The notes: generated by a model not told the origin, from the sequence alone. Numbered from the stretch's first letter, positions 14,543 through 22,198 are shown. The stretch: 24,974 nucleotides of DNA from an uncultured Eubacteriales bacterium (GCA_934446065.1 CAKSDP010000025.1:1-24974), one strand, 5' to 3'. Numbers and translations: made by a program.

Positions 14543-15769
14543 ATGACTCTCGAAATGGCAAAGGAAAAGCTTGCAAAATACGGTCAGGAGCACGTACTGA
14601 AGTATTACGACACTCTGACCGAAGATCAGAAGTCCGCGCTTCTCGCGCAGATCGAGGACACCGATCTGTCGGTACTCGAGATCTACGCTCACAGAAACGA
14701 GGAGGCAGTCAAGGGAAAGATCGAGCCGCTGCCGGCAATGGAGCTTCCCGAGATCGAGAAGAACAAAGTTGATTTTTACGCCTGCGGTCTTGACGCGATC
14801 AAAGCCGGAAAGGTCGGCGCGATCATGCTCGCCGGCGGCATGGGTACGAGACTCGGCTCCGACAACCCGAAGGGTATGTACAACATTGGTCTCACCCACG
14901 AGGTATATATCTTCCAGCGTCAGATCGAAAACCTGCTCGATGTTTGCCGTATGGCGGGCACATGGGTCCACCTCTTCATAATGACGAGCGACAAGAACGA
15001 CGCCGCGACCCGCGCATTCCTTCACGACAACGACTACTTCGGCTACAACCCCGATTTTGTTGACTTCTTCATTCAGGAGATGGCTCCGGCTGTTGACCGC
15101 GACGGCAAGATCTATCTTGAGACACCCTACAAGATGTCCACCTCCCCGAACGGAAACGGCGGCTGGTTCTCCTCCATGGCGAAGGCAGGTCTTGCGAAGA
15201 AGGCGAAGGAGCTTGGTATTGAGTGGCTCAACACGTTCGCAGTTGACAACGTGCTTCAGCGCATTGCAGATCCCGTATTCGTCGGCGCGACGATCCGCTC
15301 CGGCAAGACTGTCGGCGCAAAGGTCGTAAAGAAGAACGCTCCCGACGAGAAGGTCGGCGTCATCTGCCTTGAGAACTCCCATCCCTCTATCGTTGAATAC
15401 TACGAGCTTACCGACGAGCTTATGAACGCAAAGAACGAGAACGGCGATCCCGCATATTACTTCGGCGTTATCCTCAACTATCTGTTCCGTCTTGACGAGC
15501 TGATGGCAATTGCCGACAAGCGTATGCCGCTCCACATCGTTGAGAAGAAGATCCCGTACATGAACGAGAACGGCGAGACAGTCAAGCCCGAGTCCCCGAA
15601 CGGCTACAAGTTTGAGACTCTCGTGCTCGACATGATCAACCTCGCTGACTCCTGCCTGCCGTTCGAGGTAGTCAGAAACAGAGAGTTCGCTCCGATCAAG
15701 AATAAGACCGGCATCGACTCCGTCGAGAGCGCACGCGCACTCTGCCTGGAGAACGGCATCGATCTTTGA
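14543..15769 (+). CDS. UDPGP-family UDP-sugar pyrophosphorylase (UAP1/UGP-like)
   Basis: A 408-residue nucleotidyltransferase that joins UTP and a sugar-1-phosphate. The nucleotide-binding signature is LAGGMGTRLG (96-105) followed by NPKGMYNIGL (108-117). SPNGNGGWFSSM (201-212), FAVDNVLQRIADPVFVG (232-248) and, near the C-terminus, KKIPYMNENGETVKPESPNG and VVRNREFAPIKN resemble eukaryotic UDP-N-acetylglucosamine pyrophosphorylase. This is the UDPGP family and is unrelated in detail to bacterial GalU or GlmU. Whether it uses glucose-, galactose- or GlcNAc-1-phosphate cannot be read from the sequence. Glucose-1-phosphate from the nearby phosphorylase is an obvious possible substrate. The ATG at 14543 follows GGAGGAAAGG. 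Confidence 0.87.
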   Translation: MTLEMAKEKLAKYGQEHVLKYYDTLTEDQKSALLAQIEDTDLSVLEIYAHRNEEAVKGKIEPLPAMELPEIEKNKVDFYACGLDAIKAGKVGAIMLAGGMGTRLGSDNPKGMYNIGLTHEVYIFQRQIENLLDVCRMAGTWVHLFIMTSDKNDAATRAFLHDNDYFGYNPDFVDFFIQEMAPAVDRDGKIYLETPYKMSTSPNGNGGWFSSMAKAGLAKKAKELGIEWLNTFAVDNVLQRIADPVFVGATIRSGKTVGAKVVKKNAPDEKVGVICLENSHPSIVEYYELTDELMNAKNENGDPAYYFGVILNYLFRLDELMAIADKRMPLHIVEKKIPYMNENGETVKPESPNGYKFETLVLDMINLADSCLPFEVVRNREFAPIKNKTGIDSVESARALCLENGIDL

Positions 15770-15774
15770 TCCAT

Positions 15775-16602
15775 ATGAGGATAAAGCTGATCTTGTCGGC
15801 GATTCTCGCCGGGTCGCTGCTTCTCGCATCATGCGGTGGCAGTGATTCCGGGAAATTGACCGAAAGCGGTACAACGCCAGGTACGGCTGCCGTGTCCGAG
15901 ACGGAGACCGCCGCACCCGCAGAGACGTCCGGCATAATATTTTCAGACGAGGTTGACGGAGAAATGAACGTATACAGAATAAAGACATTTGAATCACGGG
16001 ATGCAGTTGACTTCGACTCGGTTCCCGCTGCAAAGATCGACTGCTACAAGTGGGTCGACTGCAAGGAGTACGACGCTTGGGCGAAGCTCGTCTACGTGCG
16101 CGATTGGGGATTTCTGTGTCAGATGACGTGCCTTGAGGAAGATCCCGCAGCTACGTATGAGAAGCCGGACGATCCGGTCTGCCTCGACAGCTGCATGGAA
16201 TTCTTCGCAATCTGGGACGCAGGACTGGGCGGCGACGAGTATCTCAACATTGAATCAAACTCCAAGGGCGTCTGCTGCACGCAGATCGGACCGTCCCGTG
16301 AAAAGCGGATCCCCGCGTTCCGCAAGCTCGGCGGATACGAGAACCTTTTTGAGGTGAATCCCGTAGTCGAAGACGACCGTTGGTCGCTGACGATGGAGAT
16401 CCCGCTTGAAAAGCTGCAGAAGCTGTACCGTGATATTTCCGCCGACACGTTCGTATCCGGATATACCTTCACCGGCAACTTCTACAAGACCGGCGGCCGC
16501 GATATCACAGGAAATGAGCATTACGGTATGTGGAACGAAGTCATGACGGAAACTCCGGACTTCCACCAGCCCGCATATTTCGGAAAATTCATCATGGAAT
16601 AA
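15775..16602 (+). CDS. secreted lipoprotein with CBM9-like domain
   Basis: A 275-residue lipoprotein. Residues 1-19 are a signal peptide with lipobox LASC (Cys20), followed by a Ser/Thr/Glu-rich linker (21-50) and a domain (about 60-275) resembling the carbohydrate-binding family 9-like proteins of Clostridia. Visible landmarks are DSCMEFFAIWD, EYLNIESNSKGVCC and the C-terminal DFHQPAYFGKFIME. A TTG at 15766 overlaps the previous stop codon, but the ATG at 15775 gives a cleaner signal peptide. There is no good ribosome binding site close to either start, so translation may depend on ribosomes finishing the upstream gene 5 bases away. Ligand unknown. Glycan binding is inferred from the family only. 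Confidence 0.75.
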   Translation: MRIKLILSAILAGSLLLASCGGSDSGKLTESGTTPGTAAVSETETAAPAETSGIIFSDEVDGEMNVYRIKTFESRDAVDFDSVPAAKIDCYKWVDCKEYDAWAKLVYVRDWGFLCQMTCLEEDPAATYEKPDDPVCLDSCMEFFAIWDAGLGGDEYLNIESNSKGVCCTQIGPSREKRIPAFRKLGGYENLFEVNPVVEDDRWSLTMEIPLEKLQKLYRDISADTFVSGYTFTGNFYKTGGRDITGNEHYGMWNEVMTETPDFHQPAYFGKFIME

Positions 16603-16606
16603 GCCA

Positions 16607-16653
16607 TTTTCCGCAAATGCAGAATATCTTGAATTTTATGCAGTTGCGGAAAA
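16607..16653. other. long-range hairpin between the CBM9-like lipoprotein gene and recG
   Basis: TTTTCCGCAA (16607-16616) and TTGCGGAAAA (16644-16653) are perfect 10-base inverted copies. TGCA just inside each arm can extend the stem past one mismatch, leaving an AT-rich loop of about 17 bases. No U-tract follows the arm, so it is not a standard terminator. It may be a processing site, an operator or an inefficient terminator before recG. Confidence 0.6.
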
Positions 16654-16694
16654 CGCGTCACTACAACAGAATAATATGAAAGGAGCGGCTGCCT

Positions 16695-18848
16695 GTGCTA
16701 AAGAAAATCAGCGTAAGCGATCCGGTGACAGTGCTCGCCGGTGTCGGCGAAAAAAGGGCAGCTGCTCTTTTGCATCTCGGGATCGCAAACGTCGGCGATC
16801 TCCTGCTTCATTTTCCGCGCGGGTATCAGAATCGCGGCAACACCGTAACGCTTGCCGAAGCGGTGCGGCGCGGCAACGACGGACTCCCGTCATCGGTGCT
16901 TCTGACCATATCGTTTGACGCCAACGCAAAAATGATTCGTCGCGGCATGACAATAGTCCGCGCACGCGCCCACGAAACAGACGCACCCGAAAGCCTGCTG
17001 TCGGCTGAGCTGACGTTCTTCAATCAGCCGTATATGCGGGAAAAGCTGCGCTGCGGGCAGACTGTCCGCGTTTGGGGCAGATTCACGACAGACGGCGGCA
17101 GGAGCCGCATCTGCCGCATATCCTCTCCGTTAGTCGAGTTTTACACCGATGCGGATGCCCTGTGCAAGATCGTGTCGGTGTACCCTCTGTCAGCCGGTCT
17201 GACGCAGAACATTATAACACGGCTCGTTGACAGCGCACTTACGGCGTGCGACATTGATGCGCTCGATATACTCCCGCAAAGTTCGGCAGATGCCGAAGAA
17301 TTTCCTGCGATAACCCGAGCCTTTGAAATGATCCACCATCCGACGGACGTATCCGAGCCGGAAATTGCACGGCGCCGCTTCGCCTTTGCCGAAATATTTG
17401 TAAATTCGGCTGCGCTTGCAGTTTCCGGGCTGCGCCGACCTACGTCCGGTGCAGAGGCGATGGACTGCGGCGATCTTTCACCGTTTCTGTCGGCGCTGCC
17501 GTTCAAGCTCACCGACTGTCAGGCACGCGCCGTTGCGGACATAAAGCGCGATCTCGCGCTCACCCGCCCGATGAAGCGAATGCTCTCCGGCGACGTGGGA
17601 AGCGGTAAGACCGCCGTCGCTGCCGGAGCGGCATATATTGCGGTGAGCTGCGGTCGATCCTGCGCACTTATGGCACCGACCGAAATCCTCGCAAGGCAGC
17701 ATTTTGCCGATCTTGCGCCGCTGTTCTCAAAGCTTGGGTACAGCACAGCGCTTCTCACCGGATCAATGAAGAAGCGTGAGCGCGATGAGGTTCTCTCTCG
17801 CCTCGCAGGCGCGGGCGAGCCGATCGATCTTGTGATCGGAACGCACGCTCTGCTAAGCGACGGAGTTGTAATTGACAGATTAGGGCTTGTCATCACCGAC
17901 GAGCAGCACCGCTTCGGCGTAATGCAGCGCGCATCGCTTGAGGCAAAGGGGCGCGGTGTGCACACGCTCGTCATGAGCGCAACGCCGATCCCGCGGACGC
18001 TGACACTCGTGCTGCACGGAGACCTCGACGTATCAGTGCTCGACGAGCTGCCTCCGGGGCGGCAGCCCGTAGCGACATTCGCGCTCGACAGCTCATATCA
18101 CGATCGCCTGTACGGCTTCATCGAAAAGCAGGCGGATGCGGGACACGGCACATACATCGTTTGCCCGACGGTAGAAGAAAAGCCGCCGGATTCCGCCGAA
18201 AACATGGCAGACACGCTGTGCGACAGCGAGCCGGAGCTGCCGCTCGTCGCCGCCGTCGATTACGCAAAGGAGCTTGCGGCGCGTCTGCCCGATCTGCGCG
18301 TCGGCTGCGTTCACGGAAGAATGAAGGGATCGGAGCGCGACGAGGTCATGTCAAAATTCGCGGCACGTGAGCTTGACGTGCTCGTCTCGACTACCGTGAT
18401 CGAGGTCGGCGTAAACGTTCCCTCGGCGACGCTGATGGTCGTCGAAAACGCCGAGCGGTTCGGGCTTTCCCAGCTTCATCAGCTGCGCGGACGGGTCGGG
18501 CGCGACAGCGCGAAATCGTACTGCATTCTGATCTCCGACTCCAAGGGAGAGCGTGCGCGCGAACGTCTCGAAACGATGTGCCGGAACCACAACGGCTATC
18601 GCATCGCGGAGGAGGATCTGCGCCAGCGCGGACCGGGCGATTTCTTCGCGGTCGGCGGCACGGTTCGCCAAAGCGGAGGCGGCGCTGTACTGTCATCCCT
18701 CGCGTCGGATCCGACGATGATCGAAAACGCGGCAGCTGCCGCAAGGCGCGAGGTCGAAGGCGATCCGACATTGTCCCTGCCGACACACGCAAGGCTCAGG
18801 CACGAGGTCGAACGCCGCATCGGCGACAGCGAGAATATAATCAACTGA
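16695..18848 (+). CDS. recG: ATP-dependent DNA helicase RecG
   Basis: A 717-residue helicase that reverses stalled replication forks and processes branched DNA, slightly longer than the usual 680-700 residues. The N-terminal wedge domain with its OB fold is at about 1-160. The helicase core has the P-loop GDVGSGKT (299-306), motif MAPTEILARQH, the DEQH box (402-405) and the SATPIPRT motif. The C-terminal lobe has TTVIEVGVNVPSATLMVVENAERFG-type residues followed by LHQLRGRVGR. NHNGYRIAEEDLRQRGPGDF is the RecG-specific C-terminal signature. The start is GTG at 16695 behind GAAAGGAG. It is probably transcribed with the lipoprotein gene 22 bases downstream. Confidence 0.96.
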   Translation: MLKKISVSDPVTVLAGVGEKRAAALLHLGIANVGDLLLHFPRGYQNRGNTVTLAEAVRRGNDGLPSSVLLTISFDANAKMIRRGMTIVRARAHETDAPESLLSAELTFFNQPYMREKLRCGQTVRVWGRFTTDGGRSRICRISSPLVEFYTDADALCKIVSVYPLSAGLTQNIITRLVDSALTACDIDALDILPQSSADAEEFPAITRAFEMIHHPTDVSEPEIARRRFAFAEIFVNSAALAVSGLRRPTSGAEAMDCGDLSPFLSALPFKLTDCQARAVADIKRDLALTRPMKRMLSGDVGSGKTAVAAGAAYIAVSCGRSCALMAPTEILARQHFADLAPLFSKLGYSTALLTGSMKKRERDEVLSRLAGAGEPIDLVIGTHALLSDGVVIDRLGLVITDEQHRFGVMQRASLEAKGRGVHTLVMSATPIPRTLTLVLHGDLDVSVLDELPPGRQPVATFALDSSYHDRLYGFIEKQADAGHGTYIVCPTVEEKPPDSAENMADTLCDSEPELPLVAAVDYAKELAARLPDLRVGCVHGRMKGSERDEVMSKFAARELDVLVSTTVIEVGVNVPSATLMVVENAERFGLSQLHQLRGRVGRDSAKSYCILISDSKGERARERLETMCRNHNGYRIAEEDLRQRGPGDFFAVGGTVRQSGGGAVLSSLASDPTMIENAAAAARREVEGDPTLSLPTHARLRHEVERRIGDSENIIN

Positions 18849-18870
18849 CCCAGAGAAGAAAGGATCAAGC

Positions 18871-19569
18871 ATGAACACAAAATCAAAAATTCTGACACTC
18901 CTCCTTGCGGCGTCCATGGTACTTGCCGGCGGATGTGCGCAGAAAAAGAACAATTCCGCAGACGGAACGCGGCCGCCGGTGACAACCCCCGCCGACACAA
19001 ATCAGGTCACTCCCGGCGACCCCAAGGGGACATACCGCGCCGAGGGCGATAAGGCAACCGAGCTTGTACAGCTGTTCACCGAAAAGTTCCCGTCAAGCTT
19101 CCACTCTATGTCATCCGACGGCACAAGCTCCGGAGACGGTCAGGCAGCGGAGATGCCGACTGTATTCACCGGCTTCACGGCGTACTCGGCTCCGACACCC
19201 GTCATCTCCGGCAGCATGAACACGACAATCGTTCCGGTGTACTCGGAAGAGGGACTGCACGAATATTTCCACAAGAACGCCGAGATCTACGACCTCACGG
19301 CACTCGCGGAATATGCATCGTATGACGATTCATATTTTGACGACAACGCACTTCTGATAATCGCGCTGAACGACAGCGAGGGCGCCGTCTCGTACAGTGT
19401 CACAGGTGGATGGGAGAACAATCTCTCGGTTGACGGACGGAACTTTGACGAGCTTGTTTTGGCGCTCCGGAGGACTCCGGGCGATGCCGCATCGAGTCAC
19501 CTCATAGTTGAGATGAACAAGGATTTCATAACCGCATGGGGAAGCTTCTTCGTGCGCACATACGAATAA
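18871..19569 (+). CDS. lipoprotein of unknown function, possible PrcB_C-like domain
   Basis: A 232-residue lipoprotein. Residues 1-21 form a signal peptide with lipobox LAGGC (Cys22), and a Thr/Pro/Asp-rich linker runs to about 55. The remainder is a soluble extracellular domain. The C-terminal half, with DDNALLIIALNDSEGAVSYSVTGGW and then a hydrophobic strand ending near LIVEMNKDFI, has the strand pattern of PrcB_C-type domains, seen in proteins tied to extracellular proteases. This resemblance is weak and I do not assign a function. The ATG at 18871 follows AGAAAGGA. It is the last gene before a strong terminator. Confidence 0.72.
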   Translation: MNTKSKILTLLLAASMVLAGGCAQKKNNSADGTRPPVTTPADTNQVTPGDPKGTYRAEGDKATELVQLFTEKFPSSFHSMSSDGTSSGDGQAAEMPTVFTGFTAYSAPTPVISGSMNTTIVPVYSEEGLHEYFHKNAEIYDLTALAEYASYDDSYFDDNALLIIALNDSEGAVSYSVTGGWENNLSVDGRNFDELVLALRRTPGDAASSHLIVEMNKDFITAWGSFFVRTYE

Positions 19570-19575
19570 AAAACA

Positions 19576-19599
19576 CGGGGTACGCTGCAGCGTACCCCG
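19576..19599. terminator. bidirectional terminator between the lipoprotein gene and ldh
   Basis: A perfect 24-base palindrome (CGGGGTACGCTG with its complement, 19576-19599) is preceded by an A-rich run and followed by TTTCTTC. It lies between convergent genes and can stop transcription from both sides. Confidence 0.9.
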
Positions 19600-19618
19600 A
19601 TTTCTTCATTTACGGAAA

Positions 19619-20566
19619 TTACAGATTCACATTTGAAATGACGTGGCGAAGCGCGTCGGCGCTCTGACGGAAGCGCTCCTCTTCCTCGGGTGTGAGCGGG
19701 ACTATAAGCTTTCCGCCGACTCCCTCCTTGCCGACGATGCACAGAGAGCTGAGACAAACGTCGTCCACTCCGTATTCTCCGTGCATCATGGTAGAGACGG
19801 TCATCGTCGTGTCAGCCCCCGTGAATATGCACTTGCATATATGGCACACGGAAACCGCAACGGCATAGAACGTTGCGCCCTTGCGCTCGATGATCTTTGC
19901 GCCCGATTTCTTTATATACTCCTCGACCTCATCGTGGTCGATATTCAGAAGCATAAGGTCCTTATCCCTGAGGCACCCGACATATTTGTCGATCGGAATG
20001 TTCGAGATAGTTGCGCACGACCACGGCACAAATGAAGTATCGCCGTGCTCGCCGAACACATACGCGTGTACGTTCTTCTGACTGATGTTGTAGTATTCGG
20101 ACAGTCTCGTGCGCAGTCTTGCGGTGTCGAGGATCGTGCCGGAGCCGATGATGTGCGCCTCGGGAAGACCTGAGGTCTTGCAGAACTGATATGTGAGGAT
20201 GTCCACCGGATTTGAAACGATGATATAGATGGAATCAGGCGCCCACTTCACGATCTCGGGGATTATAGAGCGCGTGATGTTCACGTTCGTCTGTGCGAGA
20301 TCAATGCGCGTCTGCCCCGGCTTGCGTGCGGCACCGGAGGTTATTATCACAATATCGGAGCCTGCGGCGTCCATATAAGTTCCGGAATAGATCGACGCGG
20401 GCGAGCAGAACGGAAGTCCCTGTCTTATATCAAGCGCCTCTCCGAGGGATTTATCCTCGTTTATGTCGATCATAACTATCTCGGACGCACTGCCCTCTAC
20501 GGCAAGAGTATATGCGATCGTGGATCCGACGCTTCCGGCGCCGATTATTGTAACCTTGTTACTCAT
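19619..20566 (-). CDS. ldh: L-lactate dehydrogenase
   Basis: A 315-residue cytoplasmic enzyme that reduces pyruvate to L-lactate with NADH, closing the redox balance of fermentation. The dinucleotide fold begins with GAGSVGST (9-16). Substrate specificity is indicated by Gln85 in ARKPGQTRIDL, the position that is Gln in lactate and Arg in malate dehydrogenases. Catalytic residues are Asp147 and Arg150 in GTILDTARLR and His174 in FGEHGDTSFV. The length is normal. It is monocistronic, with a consensus promoter about 100 bases upstream (20662-20690) and a terminator downstream. AAAGGAAAG precedes the ATG at 20566. Confidence 0.96.
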   Translation of the reverse strand: MSNKVTIIGAGSVGSTIAYTLAVEGSASEIVMIDINEDKSLGEALDIRQGLPFCSPASIYSGTYMDAAGSDIVIITSGAARKPGQTRIDLAQTNVNITRSIIPEIVKWAPDSIYIIVSNPVDILTYQFCKTSGLPEAHIIGSGTILDTARLRTRLSEYYNISQKNVHAYVFGEHGDTSFVPWSCATISNIPIDKYVGCLRDKDLMLLNIDHDEVEEYIKKSGAKIIERKGATFYAVAVSVCHICKCIFTGADTTMTVSTMMHGEYGVDDVCLSSLCIVGKEGVGGKLIVPLTPEEEERFRQSADALRHVISNVNL

Positions 20567-20661
20567 GTACTTTTGTCACTTTCCTTTAATTTACGGACAG
20601 CGCTTTGCCCGTTTTGCGCAAAGATCAATGCCCGCACTTATGCTTGACATTTCTCATATAT

Positions 20662-20690
20662 ATTATACTTATCAGCGACACCCGTGTCAA
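20662..20690 (-). promoter_or_regulatory. consensus promoter of ldh with overlapping inverted repeat
   Basis: On the minus strand, TTGACA (20685-20690) and TATAAT (20662-20667) are separated by exactly 17 bases, a full consensus match. GACAC (20677-20681) and GTGTC (20684-20688) form an inverted repeat covering the -35 box and spacer, a plausible repressor site. It does not look like a standard Rex site. Confidence 0.88.
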
Positions 20691-20753
20691 TCATCTGAGG
20701 AAAAAAGGAGAAAAAGCTTTTCTGTGTTCTCTCTCCGATGTTGCAAAAAAGTA

Positions 20754-20782
20754 TTGCATTATAAGGAAATTTGCGGTATACT
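20754..20782 (+). promoter_or_regulatory. promoter of the metallo-beta-lactamase-fold gene
   Basis: TTGCAT (20754-20759) and TATACT (20777-20782) are 17 bases apart. TGCAA (20742-20746) and TTGCA (20754-20758) form an inverted repeat touching the -35 box. The expected start, near 20789, is about 20 bases before the ATG. Confidence 0.7.
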
Positions 20783-20808
20783 GAAGAAAAAACTATGGGG
20801 GCATACAC

Positions 20809-21543
20809 ATGAGGATCACATTTTACGGATCGAGCCACGGCATTCCCGAGACGGGGAGAAAATGCTCGTCAACAATGATCACGGTCGGCAGCGGTGATGA
20901 TGCCGCGCGCTATTTCATCGACATGGGCACGCAGTCAATGGAGAAGATGAAGAACCTCGGGATCCATCCGGACACGGTGCGTTCGATCTTTATCACTCAT
21001 ATGCACGGCGATCACACGAACGGTCTTATCCCGTACGTGGACATTTGCTCGTGGTACTACACAGGACATCCGTTTGAGGTGTTCCTGCCGGAGATCGCAG
21101 GCGCAGACGCGCTGAAGGCGTGGGTTCACGCTACCGGTGTTGAGGTGCGCGACAGCATTCATTTCAAAGAGACTCACGAGGGCACAGTCTACGATGACGG
21201 CGTCATACGGGTAACGGCATACAGAACAAAGCACTGTGAGGTTTCCTACGCATACCTCGTAGAAGCGGAGGGCAAACGGGTCCTGTTCACCGGCGACCTC
21301 AAGAATCCGACGATTGATTTCCCCTGCGCGGCAATGCAGGACGGAGACATTGATCTCGCGATCTGCGAGGCAGCGCACTTCCGCCCGCAGGATTACGAGG
21401 GATTGTTCAAGGAGGGCAAGATCCATCAGGCGATCATAAACCACTACCCGCCGGGACTGATCCCTGGAATATATGAGCTGATCTCGGCAGTGGCACCCAT
21501 GCCGGTCTCGCTCGCAAACGACGATCTTGAGATCGAGCTGTAA
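20809..21543 (+). CDS. metallo-beta-lactamase-fold metal-dependent hydrolase (RNase Z-like subgroup)
   Basis: A 244-residue single-domain protein of the metallo-beta-lactamase fold. The metal motif is HMHGDH (64-69), with further likely ligands at His142 (RTKHCE), Asp163 (LFTGDL) and His212 (INHYPPG). The start MRITFYGSSHGIPETGRKCSS resembles RNase Z-like and related hydrolases, with Gly-Ser-His in place of the more usual Gly-Thr. It lacks the long flexible arm of true tRNA 3'-endonuclease RNase Z. The neighbouring tRNA genes encode their CCA, so RNase Z trimming is not obviously needed for them. The substrate is unknown. The ATG at 20809 follows a GGGGG stretch, and a terminator closes the unit. 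Confidence 0.85.
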   Translation: MRITFYGSSHGIPETGRKCSSTMITVGSGDDAARYFIDMGTQSMEKMKNLGIHPDTVRSIFITHMHGDHTNGLIPYVDICSWYYTGHPFEVFLPEIAGADALKAWVHATGVEVRDSIHFKETHEGTVYDDGVIRVTAYRTKHCEVSYAYLVEAEGKRVLFTGDLKNPTIDFPCAAMQDGDIDLAICEAAHFRPQDYEGLFKEGKIHQAIINHYPPGLIPGIYELISAVAPMPVSLANDDLEIEL

Positions 21544-21559
21544 TACACGACCGATAAAC

Positions 21560-21597
21560 CGGGGAACCTCTTTTGACGAGCGGTTCCCCGCACTTTT
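21560..21597 (+). terminator. terminator of the metallo-beta-lactamase-fold gene
   Basis: CGGGGAACC (21560-21568) pairs perfectly with GGTTCCCCG (21582-21590) and is followed by CACTTTTTT. It lies 16 bases after the stop codon. Confidence 0.92.
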
Positions 21598-21683
21598 TTC
21601 GTATACGGTGCCGTTTTATGCGTTCCGGGTGTGCGCATCCTTAAAATAATCGCGCAAAAAAATAAAATACTTCCGAAAAAGTA

Positions 21684-21713
21684 TTGACAAAACGGGGGAA
21701 TTTGTGATATTAT
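21684..21713 (+). promoter_or_regulatory. promoter of the tRNA cluster
   Basis: TTGACA (21684-21689) and TATTAT (21708-21713) are 18 bases apart, and a G-rich start region follows. Transcription would begin about 20 bases before tRNA-Gly. Confidence 0.8.
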
Positions 21714-21738
21714 ATAGGGGCGCTCATGGGAGTGTTAT

Positions 21739-21812
21739 GCGGGTGTAGTTCAGTGGTAGAACTCCAGCCTTCCAAGCTGGCCATGTGGGTTCGATTCCCA
21801 TCACCCGCTCCA
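21739..21812 (+). tRNA. tRNA-Gly (anticodon TCC)
   Basis: A 74-base cloverleaf with acceptor GCGGGTG pairing with CACCCGC, D arm GTTCAGTGGTAGAAC, anticodon stem CCAGC/GCTGG with loop CTTCCAA (anticodon 21771-21773), and T arm TGGGTTCGATTCCCA. The CCA end is encoded. Confidence 0.98.
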
Positions 21813-21813
21813 T

Positions 21814-21842
21814 TTTTATGAGGTGTTTCGGCCCTCATAAAA
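21814..21842 (+). other. hairpin between tRNA-Gly and tRNA-Arg
   Basis: TTTTATGAGG (21814-21823) and CCTCATAAAA (21833-21842) are perfect 10-base inverted copies with a 9-base loop, filling the spacer between the tRNAs. No U-run follows, so a processing role is likelier than termination. Confidence 0.7.
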
Positions 21843-21847
21843 CGTAT

Positions 21848-21924
21848 GTACCTTTAGCTCAGCCGGATAGAGCAACTGCCTTCTAAGCAGTAGGTCGAGG
21901 GTTCGAATCCCCCAAGGTACGCCA
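21848..21924 (+). tRNA. tRNA-Arg (anticodon TCT)
   Basis: A 77-base cloverleaf with acceptor GTACCTT pairing with AAGGTAC, anticodon stem ACTGC/GCAGT with loop CTTCTAA (anticodon 21882-21884), and T arm with GGGTTCGAATCCC. The CCA end is encoded. It decodes AGA and AGG, rare codons in the genes here. Confidence 0.98.
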
Positions 21925-21927
21925 TAT

Positions 21928-22005
21928 GGTGGGTGTAGCTCAGTTGGTTAGAGCGTCAGGTTGTGGCCCTGAAGGCCGTGGGTTCGACCCCCATCACTCA
22001 CCCCA
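21928..22005 (+). tRNA. tRNA-His (anticodon GTG)
   Basis: A 78-base cloverleaf that includes the extra 5' G (G-1) opposite C73, a hallmark of tRNA-His. The acceptor is GTGGGTG/CACTCAC with one G-U, and the anticodon stem TCAGG/CCTGA has loop TTGTGGC (anticodon 21963-21965). The CCA end is encoded. Confidence 0.98.
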
Positions 22006-22009
22006 TATT

Positions 22010-22039
22010 AAGGCATTCGCAAGAATGCCTTATTTTATT
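22010..22039 (+). terminator. terminator of the tRNA cluster
   Basis: AAGGCATTC (22010-22018) and GAATGCCTT (22023-22031) pair perfectly around the tetraloop GCAA and are followed by ATTTTATT, 4 bases after the tRNA-His CCA. Confidence 0.88.
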
Positions 22040-22198
22040 GCAATTTTCAAGCAATTCCTTACGCCACAAGAGTTTGCGGCATCGCGCCAGCTTAAAATAT
22101 TTTATACATCTTGTAAATATTTTTTGATTATTATAATCTGTTTTTCTGCTTATGCATACCAAAATGCATACCGTTTTTTTGCCACCCCACCCCCGCAA
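22040..22198. other. AT-rich gene-free spacer after the tRNA cluster
   Basis: No convincing gene is seen on either strand. It holds a 9-base direct repeat ATGCATACC (22152-22160 and 22164-22172) and the short palindrome GATTAT-T-ATAATC near 22126-22138. A tRNA 3' flank is a common integration site, but no att duplication of tRNA-His sequence or integrase gene is present. Confidence 0.5.

Noticed and set aside
14486..16033. 515-codon open frame on the minus strand opposite the UDPGP-family gene
   Set aside because: It is a mirror of a strongly coding plus-strand gene with G/C-ending codons, shows no family features and has no ribosome binding site or promoter.
20644..20669. Plus-strand TTGACA followed by TATACT near the ldh promoter
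   Set aside because: The spacing is only 14 bases, too short for a sigma-A promoter. The minus-strand promoter at the same place is perfect, and the downstream gene has its own better promoter.
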